Of a stretch of DNA of 8,652 nucleotides, positions 1 to 6,390 are shown piece after piece (position 1 is the first letter of the stretch; each line of letters begins with the position of its first letter). Source of the stretch: Candidatus Cloacimonadota bacterium (GTDB taxonomy: Bacteria; Cloacimonadota; Cloacimonadia; Cloacimonadales; TCS61); contig JACNIV010000001.1 in the NCBI GenBank assembly GCA_014382915.1, positions 1-8,652 of the forward strand, written 5' to 3'. The translations under genes were made by a program, and so were the position numbers. The notes beneath the pieces were generated by a model. It ran no database searches and was not told the DNA's origin. It was given only the letters and a program-made list of their open reading frames with translations.

Positions 1-2202
1 ACGGGGACGACTTCAGTTACCAATGCTTATATTCCCTATAGTGTTACTATTACTTCTACAGGTACACTACTTATCTATGATAATGTAGAATTTGGTCCGT
101 ATGCTACTCTAACAATCGAAAATGGTGGTCTTGCTATTATCTGGGGTAATGTACTTTTTGGTACTAACTCTAAGATAATTGCTGAAGGTGAATTGCAAAT
201 AAATCCACAAAATTTGTTAAATACAATACTCACTTCAAAAATTAATACTTGGCAAGGTATTGAATGTTATGAAGGTGGAGAAATCTGGGTTCAAAATGAA
301 TCAATAATCGAAAATGCTGAAACGGGAATTTTTAGTGATGGTGGAGAAGTGCATGTAATCGAAAGCACAATTTATAATTGTGATTACGGTATTGTTCTAT
401 ACAATGATTCATCTCTTGATTTTGATTCCAGCACTATTATAGTACCTGATAATGAAATAGCAGTTGGTATTTCCATAGTAAGTAGTATTAATGAATGTGA
501 TATTCAAATAACCGGTGGTCCTGCACTAGCTAATTCTGTAATCCAAGGCAATGGAGTTGGTGCAGGCATTTTAATAGCTTCAATGTTTAATGAAACAGAG
601 AAGAAATTTAATATCATAAATACTACTTTTGATAATTTGGATGAAGGTTTTCATATTGAAGGATCAGAAAAAACTGATGATGAGATATCAGACTGTACAT
701 TTAATAATTGTAATACAGGAATATATCTAAATGGTATAGGTAGCATGAAACATATTCGGGATTGTGGTTTTACTTCCAACGAAACAGGAATCCAATTGAA
801 CACATTTCAAGTTCCTATTATCCACTGTGGTTTTATAAGTGAAACTTCTGGTTGCGGAATCGAATTTGATTATATTTCAGGTGTTCCTATAGATGGTCCA
901 GATCCAGGACCAGCTTCCGTTGATAGTTGTTCTTTCTATGGTGATATAACCGGAATTAGATGTGTAAATGCTACTCCACGGGTTGCTCATTGTGCATTTG
1001 ACGGAACTGGAATTGGGATTGATGTTTTCAATAAGTCTTTGATTGATATGGCTTGGAACGGCAATAATTCTTTTTATACAACAGTACATATTATGTTCAG
1101 AGATTCCGGATTGATCAATATCCTAAACGGTCATAATGATTTCTGGGATGTTTTGTTTGATTTCATATTCGCTGGTAACTATGACTCATCAAATAATACA
1201 CTCAATTGTAATGGAAATTATTGGTCAGATAGACCGCTTGGAGAAGCGATTCCATACTATGAATATATAAACATGATGAACGAACCAGAGGATTTTATAA
1301 TTGCTGATTTTTCCAGAATGGATGATTATCCAAATGTTCCACCAGGATGGGATGCAACTAATAGATATGAAGAAGCAGGGATATTAGAAGCAGACGGAAA
1401 TCCGATAGAAGCATTGGCACTATACACAACAATTCTATCAGAACAACTGGAAGAAGAGAAAGGTTTCTGGATGAATTGTATTGATAGAACATTCAATCTT
1501 TCGTTACAGTTGAATGAAAATCTATATAACTTGGTGCAGTTTTACGATACTTTCATTCTCAATATTCCCGATTTTGTCCCAATCGAAGAAAGGGAAGAAC
1601 TAATATGCTTTGTAAAGAACTATCAGAAGAAAGTTTACATAGAAATGGAGAGTTTTCAGGAAGCAGCAGATATTGTTATTATACGTATAGAAGATCCAAT
1701 TACTACTGTTGATTCACTATTTGCAGTAATGGAACTGGAAAGTATCTATTATCTCAGCTCATCGGGAGGTGGGAGATCTAATGTAATGACAGCATATCCA
1801 CAACTTGCTCCAGAAGATTGTAAACAACTTCAGAAATGGCATGATGAGCATTGGGATGAGATATACGCTCTTTTAGGAATTGGAGAAAATCCTGAAGATG
1901 AAGTTAATCAAAATATCCCACTTGTTCCAGTTCTTAACGGTAACTACCCCAATCCCTTCAATCCTGAAACAAAGATTGCATTTTCGATTCCTGTGGATAG
2001 CAAGGTAAATCTTACAATTTATAACATTAAAGGACAAAAAGTAAAAACACTTGTAAATGATCAACTGGAAAAGGGATTTCATGAAATTATCTGGAATAGT
2101 AAAGACAACAATGGTAAATTGGTAGCTTCCGGTGTATACTTCTACAAATTCGATGTTAATGGTAAAACAAAGGGTGTTAAGAAGATGCTGCTACTGAAAT
2201 AG
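1..2202 (+). CDS. Beta-helix repeat surface protein with C-terminal T9SS sorting domain (5'-partial)
   Basis: The frame is open from base 1 with no stop before TAG at 2200-2202, so the gene begins upstream of the window; a TTG at 193 lies inside the beta-helix and is not a credible start. Bases 1 to about 1330 encode repeats typical of right-handed parallel beta-helices: short strands, Asn/Gly turns, and recurring phrases such as STIYNCDYGI, CTFNNCNTGI, CGFTSNETGI and CSFYGDITGI. About 1350-1890 is different: Glu/Leu-rich and helical, starting with a TPR-like stretch (EADGNPIEALALYTTIL). Bases 1942-2199 encode the type A T9SS sorting module, with NYPNPFNP, YNIKGQKVK, a G.HEIIWN strand, SGVYFYKF and a basic tail ending KKMLLLK. 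By family knowledge the protein should be exported, cross the outer membrane through T9SS and stay on the surface or be released. Its ligand is unknown. It looks more AT-rich than the operon that follows. Confidence 0.88.
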   Translation, partial: TGTTSVTNAYIPYSVTITSTGTLLIYDNVEFGPYATLTIENGGLAIIWGNVLFGTNSKIIAEGELQINPQNLLNTILTSKINTWQGIECYEGGEIWVQNESIIENAETGIFSDGGEVHVIESTIYNCDYGIVLYNDSSLDFDSSTIIVPDNEIAVGISIVSSINECDIQITGGPALANSVIQGNGVGAGILIASMFNETEKKFNIINTTFDNLDEGFHIEGSEKTDDEISDCTFNNCNTGIYLNGIGSMKHIRDCGFTSNETGIQLNTFQVPIIHCGFISETSGCGIEFDYISGVPIDGPDPGPASVDSCSFYGDITGIRCVNATPRVAHCAFDGTGIGIDVFNKSLIDMAWNGNNSFYTTVHIMFRDSGLINILNGHNDFWDVLFDFIFAGNYDSSNNTLNCNGNYWSDRPLGEAIPYYEYINMMNEPEDFIIADFSRMDDYPNVPPGWDATNRYEEAGILEADGNPIEALALYTTILSEQLEEEKGFWMNCIDRTFNLSLQLNENLYNLVQFYDTFILNIPDFVPIEEREELICFVKNYQKKVYIEMESFQEAADIVIIRIEDPITTVDSLFAVMELESIYYLSSSGGGRSNVMTAYPQLAPEDCKQLQKWHDEHWDEIYALLGIGENPEDEVNQNIPLVPVLNGNYPNPFNPETKIAFSIPVDSKVNLTIYNIKGQKVKTLVNDQLEKGFHEIIWNSKDNNGKLVASGVYFYKFDVNGKTKGVKKMLLLK

Positions 2203-2220
2203 TAAAAGAAGTGAATTAAA

Positions 2221-2258
2221 ACAAAGGACAGGCTTGAGGAATCAAGCCTGTCCTTTGT
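2221..2258 (-). terminator. Rho-independent terminator of the tRNA-Lys/tRNA-Glu unit
   Basis: A perfect 17-bp inverted repeat (2221-2237 with 2242-2258) closes on a 4-base GGAA/TTCC loop. Read on the minus strand the stem runs into TTTAATTCAC, a short U-tract, just after the tRNA-Glu 3' end at 2263. On the plus strand the stem is followed by AAACTGG, with no U-tract. It therefore fits best as the terminator of the minus-strand tRNA unit. It may also stop or stabilise the 3' end of the convergent beta-helix mRNA, whose stop codon is 18 bases away. Confidence 0.8.
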
Positions 2259-2262
2259 AAAC

Positions 2263-2339
2263 TGGTATCCCGTAGGGGAGTCGAACCCCTGTTGCAGGAA
2301 TGAAAATCCTGAGTCCTAAGACCACTAGACGAACGGGAC
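2263..2339 (-). tRNA. trnE: tRNA-Glu, anticodon TTC
   Basis: On the minus strand this folds as a full cloverleaf: acceptor GTCCCGT with ACGGGAT (the first pair is a G-U wobble), a D arm containing TAGTGG, anticodon stem CAGGA/TCCTG with loop TTTTCAT, and a T arm AGGGG-TTCGACT-CCCCT. The anticodon is TTC at 2302-2304, reading GAA/GAG (Glu). The discriminator A is followed by an encoded CCA at 2263-2265. It is the second gene of the unit, 20 bases after tRNA-Lys, and is followed directly by the long hairpin terminator. Confidence 0.96.
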
Positions 2340-2359
2340 ACATTTATTTATTTATTTTT

Positions 2360-2434
2360 TGGTGAGGGTGGACGGATTTGAACCGTCGACTCTCTGCTTA
2401 AAAGGCAGATACTCTACCACTGAGTTACACCCCC
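2360..2434 (-). tRNA. trnK: tRNA-Lys, anticodon TTT
   Basis: On the minus strand the cloverleaf is acceptor GGGGGTG with CACCCTC (one G-U pair), D arm ACTC-AGTGGTA-GAGT, anticodon stem TCTGC/GCAGA with loop CTTTTAA, and T arm GACGG-TTCAAAT-CCGTC. The anticodon is TTT at 2400-2402 (Lys). Discriminator A and an encoded CCA (2360-2362) are present. It is the promoter-proximal gene of the pair. The 20-base spacer to tRNA-Glu is a short TTTA/ATTT tandem tract. Confidence 0.96.
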
Positions 2435-2474
2435 ATTTTAAAAAAAATCACACTTCTATCATTAACGGAGCGTC

Positions 2475-2502
2475 AAATTAAAAGTGCGGATTTGAGTGTC
2501 AA
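2475..2502 (-). promoter_or_regulatory. Candidate promoter of the tRNA unit
   Basis: On the minus strand a perfect TTGACA (2497-2502) is followed after 16 bases by TAATTT (2475-2480), a weak -10 match. Initiation would fall about 30 bases upstream of tRNA-Lys at 2434, a sensible leader length. The -35 box is convincing, the -10 is not. Bacteria of the FCB group may use other consensus elements, so the exact -10 is uncertain. Confidence 0.4.
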
Positions 2503-2505
2503 TAA

Positions 2506-2531
2506 TTTTCTACCTGCTCTGCAGGTGAAAA
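2506..2531. promoter_or_regulatory. Inverted repeat in the divergent intergenic region
   Basis: ACCTGC (2512-2517) and GCAGGT (2521-2526) pair around a 3-base loop. The stem extends outwards with one bulged base (TTTTC 2506-2510 with GAAAA 2527-2531), giving about 11 bp in total. Neither strand has a U-tract after the stem, so it is not a standard terminator. It lies 3 bases from the tRNA TTGACA box and about 75 bases before the HD gene. It could be an operator for one or both divergent promoters, or a 5'-leader hairpin. This role is inferred from position only. Confidence 0.35.
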
Positions 2532-2537
2532 AATAAA

Positions 2538-2566
2538 TTGCTAAAAATCTAAATAAAGTAAATATG
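2538..2566 (+). promoter_or_regulatory. Weak candidate promoter of the five-gene operon
   Basis: TTGCTA (2538-2543) and AATATG (2561-2566) are 17 bases apart in a very A-rich stretch. TAAATA at 2559 is an alternative -10. A start near 2573 would leave a leader of about 30 bases before the HD-domain gene. Such matches are expected by chance in AT-rich DNA, so only the general location between the tRNA promoter and 2606 is likely. Confidence 0.2.
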
Positions 2567-2605
2567 GTTTAGTGTTGAAAAGGCTATTTATCTAACGGAG
2601 GATTC

Positions 2606-3409
2606 ATGAAAAGATCTGTTATACAGCAGAAATTTGAAGAAAAAATAAAGATGCGTTTAAGCGGTAAACCACTCGATGTGATCGAATATATTTTTTCCGA
2701 TCCACAAATTCAAGCCTTACACGAATATGCCAACATAGTTTCTCTGAAAAGATTGGGATTCAATGATCACGGACCGGTACACATGCGCAAAGCGGCATTG
2801 AATGCGCTTCTCATGTTCGATCTCCTAGTGGAAGCCGACATAAAGCTGAACCTGGAAAAAGAAGGAGTTGGAACAGCGGAAGACAGCAAGATCGCTGTAT
2901 TAGTGGCTGCCCTTTTGCATGATATTGGCATGACCGTATCTCGCGATAAGCATGAGTTCATGAGCGTGAACCTGGCTATTCCCATTATAGACAGAATGCT
3001 AGAACAGTTTTATCATAGTGATATAAATAAAAGAGTCATCCTGAAGTCATTGATCATGGAATGTATTTTTGGACATATGGCCACGCAGACGATACATACC
3101 CTGGAAGCAGGACTGGTGTTGGTTGGCGATGGCTGTGATATGGAGCAGGGAAGATCGCGCATTTCCACCATGTTGTTCGATAAACCGCGGGTGGGTGATA
3201 TCCATAAATATTCATCCACCGGGATCGAAAAAGTACATATCTCAAAAGGCGATAAAAGACCTATCAAGATACATGTAGATATGACCGAATCCGTCGGGTT
3301 CTTTCAGATAGAAGAAGTACTTTTTCCCAAAATTGCTTTCAGCCCGGTAAAAAGATATATCGAGATGGAAGCCGGAATTATTGGTAAAGAAATAAAAAAA
3401 TATTTATAA
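2606..3409 (+). CDS. HD-domain metal-dependent phosphohydrolase, 267 aa
   Basis: The HD superfamily signature is clear: HGPVH at residues 55-59, the HD pair at His105-Asp106 within LVAALLHDIGM, a further His at 116, and a later helix GHMATQTIHTLEAGLVLVGDGCD containing His157, His164, Glu167, Asp175 and Asp178. These are the usual metal ligands and supporting acidic residues. Family members hydrolyse phosphate esters, often nucleotides or cyclic dinucleotides, but the substrate cannot be read from sequence. There is no HD-GYP motif, synthetase domain or sensory domain, and no signal peptide, so it should be cytoplasmic. The last 70 residues or so (KVHISKGDKRPIKIHVDMTES onward) look like a small beta-rich C-terminal domain. 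The ATG at 2606 follows GGAGG (2597-2601) at a short 4-base spacing. It is the first gene of the operon, so messenger or nucleotide turnover feeding the PilT-like motor is possible but unproven. Confidence 0.85.
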   Translation: MKRSVIQQKFEEKIKMRLSGKPLDVIEYIFSDPQIQALHEYANIVSLKRLGFNDHGPVHMRKAALNALLMFDLLVEADIKLNLEKEGVGTAEDSKIAVLVAALLHDIGMTVSRDKHEFMSVNLAIPIIDRMLEQFYHSDINKRVILKSLIMECIFGHMATQTIHTLEAGLVLVGDGCDMEQGRSRISTMLFDKPRVGDIHKYSSTGIEKVHISKGDKRPIKIHVDMTESVGFFQIEEVLFPKIAFSPVKRYIEMEAGIIGKEIKKYL

Positions 3410-3420
3410 AAGGAGTTTGC

Positions 3421-4248
3421 ATGAAATTAGTAAAAATGCTTATTGTTACTGGTTTGTTGGTTGTATTTGGTTGTACCTCTTCACAGAATGCAGGTGGTTT
3501 TGGAGAACAACTCTGGAATGGGGATCATTTTGTGCAGAAAACAGTTGATGCCAGCAGGTTGAATGAAAATATCATCAGGGCAAAAGTAGAAGGAAAATGG
3601 CAGGAATATACACTTACAGATTTCCCGGAGATATTTACAATCTGGAATTTTAATAGAAGGATTGAGACAATTGAAGGAATTGCTGCCGGTAACATGCCCG
3701 GTCTGGATGGACCCCATAACGGGATAGTAGCGACCTATGGTTACAGGCGGGAAGATTCTAAATTTAAAGTTAATAACGCTATCAAAGGCTGTGGATTCCT
3801 GCCTAGAAAAGATAAGATCAGAGAGATCATCCAGCTTCTGAGAGATACAAATGAAGAGCATTTCATGAAAAAACTGGATATCCTGATCGGTCTGTATGAA
3901 GGAACAGATTCCATCTTCGATATGAATAAACAGGTTTCGCTGGAATTGTATGCAGTTCCTGAGCGGGGAACACAAACCTTCCTGAACCAGATGACAGATC
4001 CCACTTCTGTGATAGTGTTCATGGATATTCCCACGTTTAAACTTAAAACCATAGCTTATCTGTTGCATCCGCAAAATCCCGATCTTACGGATTACGAAAA
4101 GGATGTAGTGGAATATATCAATCTGGTTCACAGCTATTTTCACGGTGAATTCTCGCAGGATTTTATTGCTGTGGTATACAATGTAATAGAAGTTTATAAT
4201 AGTTCTCCTGGAAATAAGAACGGCAGGGGTACACTGATCGTTCCATAA
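3421..4248 (+). CDS. Predicted lipoprotein of unknown function, 275 aa
   Basis: The N terminus has two Lys, a hydrophobic core (MLIVTGLLVVF) and Cys18 in VVFGC, followed by a polar TSSQNAGG linker. This is a type II (lipoprotein) signal, although Phe at -2 is off the usual lipobox. The mature protein should be lipid-anchored in the envelope. I do not recognise the rest as a known family. It has a beta-rich first half (EGKWQEYTLTDFPEIFTIWNF), a conserved-looking GLDGPHNGIVATYGY segment around 94-108, a helical stretch near 131-160, and a second alternating region (VSLELYAVPERG, SVIVFMDIP). Residues 223-260 look helical and then hydrophobic. A second Cys occurs at 124. AGGAG at 3411-3415 sits 5 bases before the ATG, and the gene starts 11 bases after the HD gene. 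Between a cytoplasmic hydrolase and a pilus-type motor it could be an envelope subunit of the same machine. Confidence 0.8.
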   Translation: MKLVKMLIVTGLLVVFGCTSSQNAGGFGEQLWNGDHFVQKTVDASRLNENIIRAKVEGKWQEYTLTDFPEIFTIWNFNRRIETIEGIAAGNMPGLDGPHNGIVATYGYRREDSKFKVNNAIKGCGFLPRKDKIREIIQLLRDTNEEHFMKKLDILIGLYEGTDSIFDMNKQVSLELYAVPERGTQTFLNQMTDPTSVIVFMDIPTFKLKTIAYLLHPQNPDLTDYEKDVVEYINLVHSYFHGEFSQDFIAVVYNVIEVYNSSPGNKNGRGTLIVP

Positions 4249-4269
4249 AAAATATACCCGGAGGTTGAG

Positions 4270-5487
4270 ATGGCATTATCTTTTTTGAATGAGTTGAATT
4301 CTTCTCTTCCCGAATACAGCATGGGATTGAACAGGATAAAACTGATTAATAAAGCAGTAATGGCAAATGCTGCCTGGAAGAAAGAATCATTTGCACATCT
4401 TAAAGGTCTTCTTCAGAAGATGGTAACAAAAAATGCTTCCGACATGGATTTTGGCGGTCCTCGTTCGAATGAACAGATCTGGTATCGCACCTATGGTGAT
4501 AAAGCCCCCGATAAAGAACTGGCTGCGTGTACAGATGACGAGACTACAGCGATAATGATGAGTGTTCTTTCTGGTGAACAGAAAAATCTTCTCATCAAAC
4601 AAAAGAACCTGGATTTTGCTCTTTCCGTAAAAACAGAAGAAACAAAGGAACCGATCCGTTTCCGGGGAAATATCTTTTTTGAAAGAAACTCACTGGCTGT
4701 GAATTTCCGTCTGATAAAACAGAAACTGTTCAATATAGAAGATCTGGAAATTCCTTCTGTTATAGTGAAACGACTCGATTTGAAATATGAAAAATCCGGC
4801 TTGTTCCTGATAACTGGCATTACTGGTTCCGGAAAAAGTACTACCCTGGACACTATCATCAATATGAACAATTTAAACAATAAGGCTCATATCATTATTA
4901 TCGGTAATCCTATTGAATATATTCACAAATCCATCAAAAGTATAGTTACGCATCGAGACGTGGGCAGTGATGTTCTCAGTTTTCAGCATGGAACCATCGA
5001 AGCTCTGCGGCAGGACCCGGATATTATCATGGTGGGTGAGATGCGCGATGCAGCCACAATATCCACAGTTCTGGAAGTTACAGACAGCGGTCATAAAGTA
5101 TATACAACACTGCACACCAGTTCTGCTGTGGACAGTATTCACAGAATTATAGCCGAATTTCCACCGGATGAGCAGGAACGGGTACGTTACCGTCTGGCGG
5201 ATGTTCTGAAAGTAGTGATGTCGCAGAAACTGGTTCCCAATAAAAAAGGTAATCTTACGTTGGCAAAGGAGATACTTTCTGTAGATAATTCGATACAGGC
5301 GGCAATACGCAACGGCAATATAACCGAGATTTTCCAGATGCTTACAGAAGGAAAAACCAAAGGAATGTTCACCTTGCAGCAGGATCTTTACAAGTTAGTA
5401 AAAAGTGGAGTTATCACTGCCGAAACTGCTATGAATTACTGCAATAATAAAAAAGTAATGACCAATCTTTTAAATTATTCAGTATAA
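4270..5487 (+). CDS. PilT/PilU-like hexameric ATPase with altered Asp box, 405 aa
   Basis: This is a member of the secretion/pilus motor ATPase family closest in layout to PilT, the type IV pilus retraction motor. The N-terminal PAS-like domain is visible from about 46 (LLQKMVTKNASD) to 150 (NFRLIK). Walker A is GITGSGKST (183-191), Walker B is DIIMVGEMRD (251-260, Glu257), and the His box is GHKVYTTLHT (274-283). RQDPD, FPPDEQERVRYRLADVL and the C-terminal LYKLVKSGVITAETAM also follow PilT. Three departures stand out. The Asp box is GNPIE (212-216) where PilT has EDPIE, losing two acidic residues but keeping the last Glu. The AIRNLIRE element is reduced to SIQAAIRN (341-348). There are about 45 extra residues at the N terminus, making it longer than typical PilT (about 340-370 aa). 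GGAGG at 4260-4264 precedes the ATG by 5 bases. It should act at the inner-membrane face, powering pilus or pseudopilus dynamics; a specialised PilU-like paralogue is equally possible. Confidence 0.88.
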   Translation: MALSFLNELNSSLPEYSMGLNRIKLINKAVMANAAWKKESFAHLKGLLQKMVTKNASDMDFGGPRSNEQIWYRTYGDKAPDKELAACTDDETTAIMMSVLSGEQKNLLIKQKNLDFALSVKTEETKEPIRFRGNIFFERNSLAVNFRLIKQKLFNIEDLEIPSVIVKRLDLKYEKSGLFLITGITGSGKSTTLDTIINMNNLNNKAHIIIIGNPIEYIHKSIKSIVTHRDVGSDVLSFQHGTIEALRQDPDIIMVGEMRDAATISTVLEVTDSGHKVYTTLHTSSAVDSIHRIIAEFPPDEQERVRYRLADVLKVVMSQKLVPNKKGNLTLAKEILSVDNSIQAAIRNGNITEIFQMLTEGKTKGMFTLQQDLYKLVKSGVITAETAMNYCNNKKVMTNLLNYSV

Positions 5488-5499
5488 AGGAGTGAGAAA

Positions 5500-6357
5500 A
5501 TGAAAAACATGTCATTTCAGAAATTAAAGAGAAGAATACCCTGGTATATTATCTCTGTATTGCTTACAATTCTGGGTTCTATTTCAATTGTTCTTTTATT
5601 TATAAGCTATTTTGTAATTCATAATAATACTTTTTTCTGGTGTCTTCTTATAAGCTGGATCACGATCCTCATTGTATCTACCATTGAGATCAGCATCCTG
5701 GAAAGACATAGAAAAAAAGCAGAAGATGAATTGGAAAAACAACTTCATGATAAGAAAAGGCTGTTAAAAGAAGTTTATCATCGTATGAAAAATCATATGC
5801 AGATGATATACAGTATGCTGAAATTGCAGAAAGAATATACCGAAGACGAACTTACCAGAATGGCGCTCGATGCCAGCAAAGACCGCGTAAAATCAATAAC
5901 ACTGGCTCATAGAAAAATGTCAGATGAAGAAGAATATATTCATATAGATTTTTCGGCTTATGTGAAAAATCTTATAAATCAACTACTGAACACTCAACAG
6001 GTTAATGAAGACAGGATCGCGGTAAAAATGAACATCAAATTTGCCCTGATGAACATAAATTACGCCATCCCCTGCGGGTTGATAATCAATGAACTGGTCT
6101 CTAATTCACTAAAATTTGCTTTCCCCGGAGAACAAAAAGGCGAAGTCAATGTATCGCTGCAAACTGATGATGAAGACAATTACATTCTTAGCGTAAGTGA
6201 TAATGGCATCGGTTTTCCCGGGGATATCGATTTTCGTAATCCGGGAACTTTCGGGTTGCAATTAGTTAACATTCTGGTAGATCAGCTTAACAGCATAGTA
6301 GAATTAGACAGGGAAGGCGGTACCTCTGTAAAAATTACTTTCAAAAAAAGAGATTAA
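5500..6357 (+). CDS. Membrane sensor histidine kinase, HisKA_2/HATPase_c type, 285 aa
   Basis: Two membrane helices (about 15-40 and 45-66) are joined by a loop of only a few residues, so there is almost no extracytoplasmic sensor. A charged coiled coil (about 68-90) leads into the HisKA_2 dimerisation and phosphoacceptor helix LLKEVYHRMKNHMQMIYSML, with His94 as the likely phosphorylated residue. The ATP-binding domain has the N box INELVSNSLKFAFP (about 196-209, Asn197 and Asn202), the G1 box DNGIGFP (234-240) and the G2 box GTFGLQL (249-255). All key residues appear intact, so it should be active. No response regulator or receiver domain is encoded in the window, so its partner is elsewhere. 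AAAGGAG at 5486-5492 overlaps the stop codon of the ATPase gene, which suggests coupled translation. It may sense membrane state or bind a partner directly, and could tune the neighbouring pilus-type system. Confidence 0.9.
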   Translation: MKNMSFQKLKRRIPWYIISVLLTILGSISIVLLFISYFVIHNNTFFWCLLISWITILIVSTIEISILERHRKKAEDELEKQLHDKKRLLKEVYHRMKNHMQMIYSMLKLQKEYTEDELTRMALDASKDRVKSITLAHRKMSDEEEYIHIDFSAYVKNLINQLLNTQQVNEDRIAVKMNIKFALMNINYAIPCGLIINELVSNSLKFAFPGEQKGEVNVSLQTDDEDNYILSVSDNGIGFPGDIDFRNPGTFGLQLVNILVDQLNSIVELDREGGTSVKITFKKRD

Positions 6358-6390
6358 GATGAGAGCTCCTCTTTAAGGAAAGAAGAAATT

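Noticed and set aside
193..195. TTG as the start codon of the beta-helix protein
   Set aside because: The frame is open from base 1 and its upstream translation is already beta-helix-like, and there is no ribosome binding site or signal peptide at 193. The gene is simply cut by the window edge.
2340..2359. TTTA/ATTT tandem tract between the two tRNAs as a regulatory repeat
   Set aside because: It is a short low-complexity spacer of 20 bases in AT-rich DNA, with nothing to suggest a function.
2263..2434. tRNA genes as an integration site for a mobile element
   Set aside because: Both tRNAs are complete with encoded CCA. I saw no integrase or transposase gene and no duplicated tRNA 3' fragment in the window.
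3481..4143. 220-codon open frame on the minus strand opposite the lipoprotein gene
   Set aside because: It is antisense to a gene with a good ribosome binding site and signal peptide. Its translation is rich in Cys, His and Ile with no domain-like pattern, as expected for a shadow frame.
4270..5487. Assignment of the ATPase to PilB/GspE (assembly or secretion motor)
   Set aside because: The spacing of motifs, the DIIMVGEMRD Walker B, the C-terminal LYKLVKSGVIT region and the lack of a zinc-binding CxxC module and a large N-terminal domain fit PilT/PilU better.
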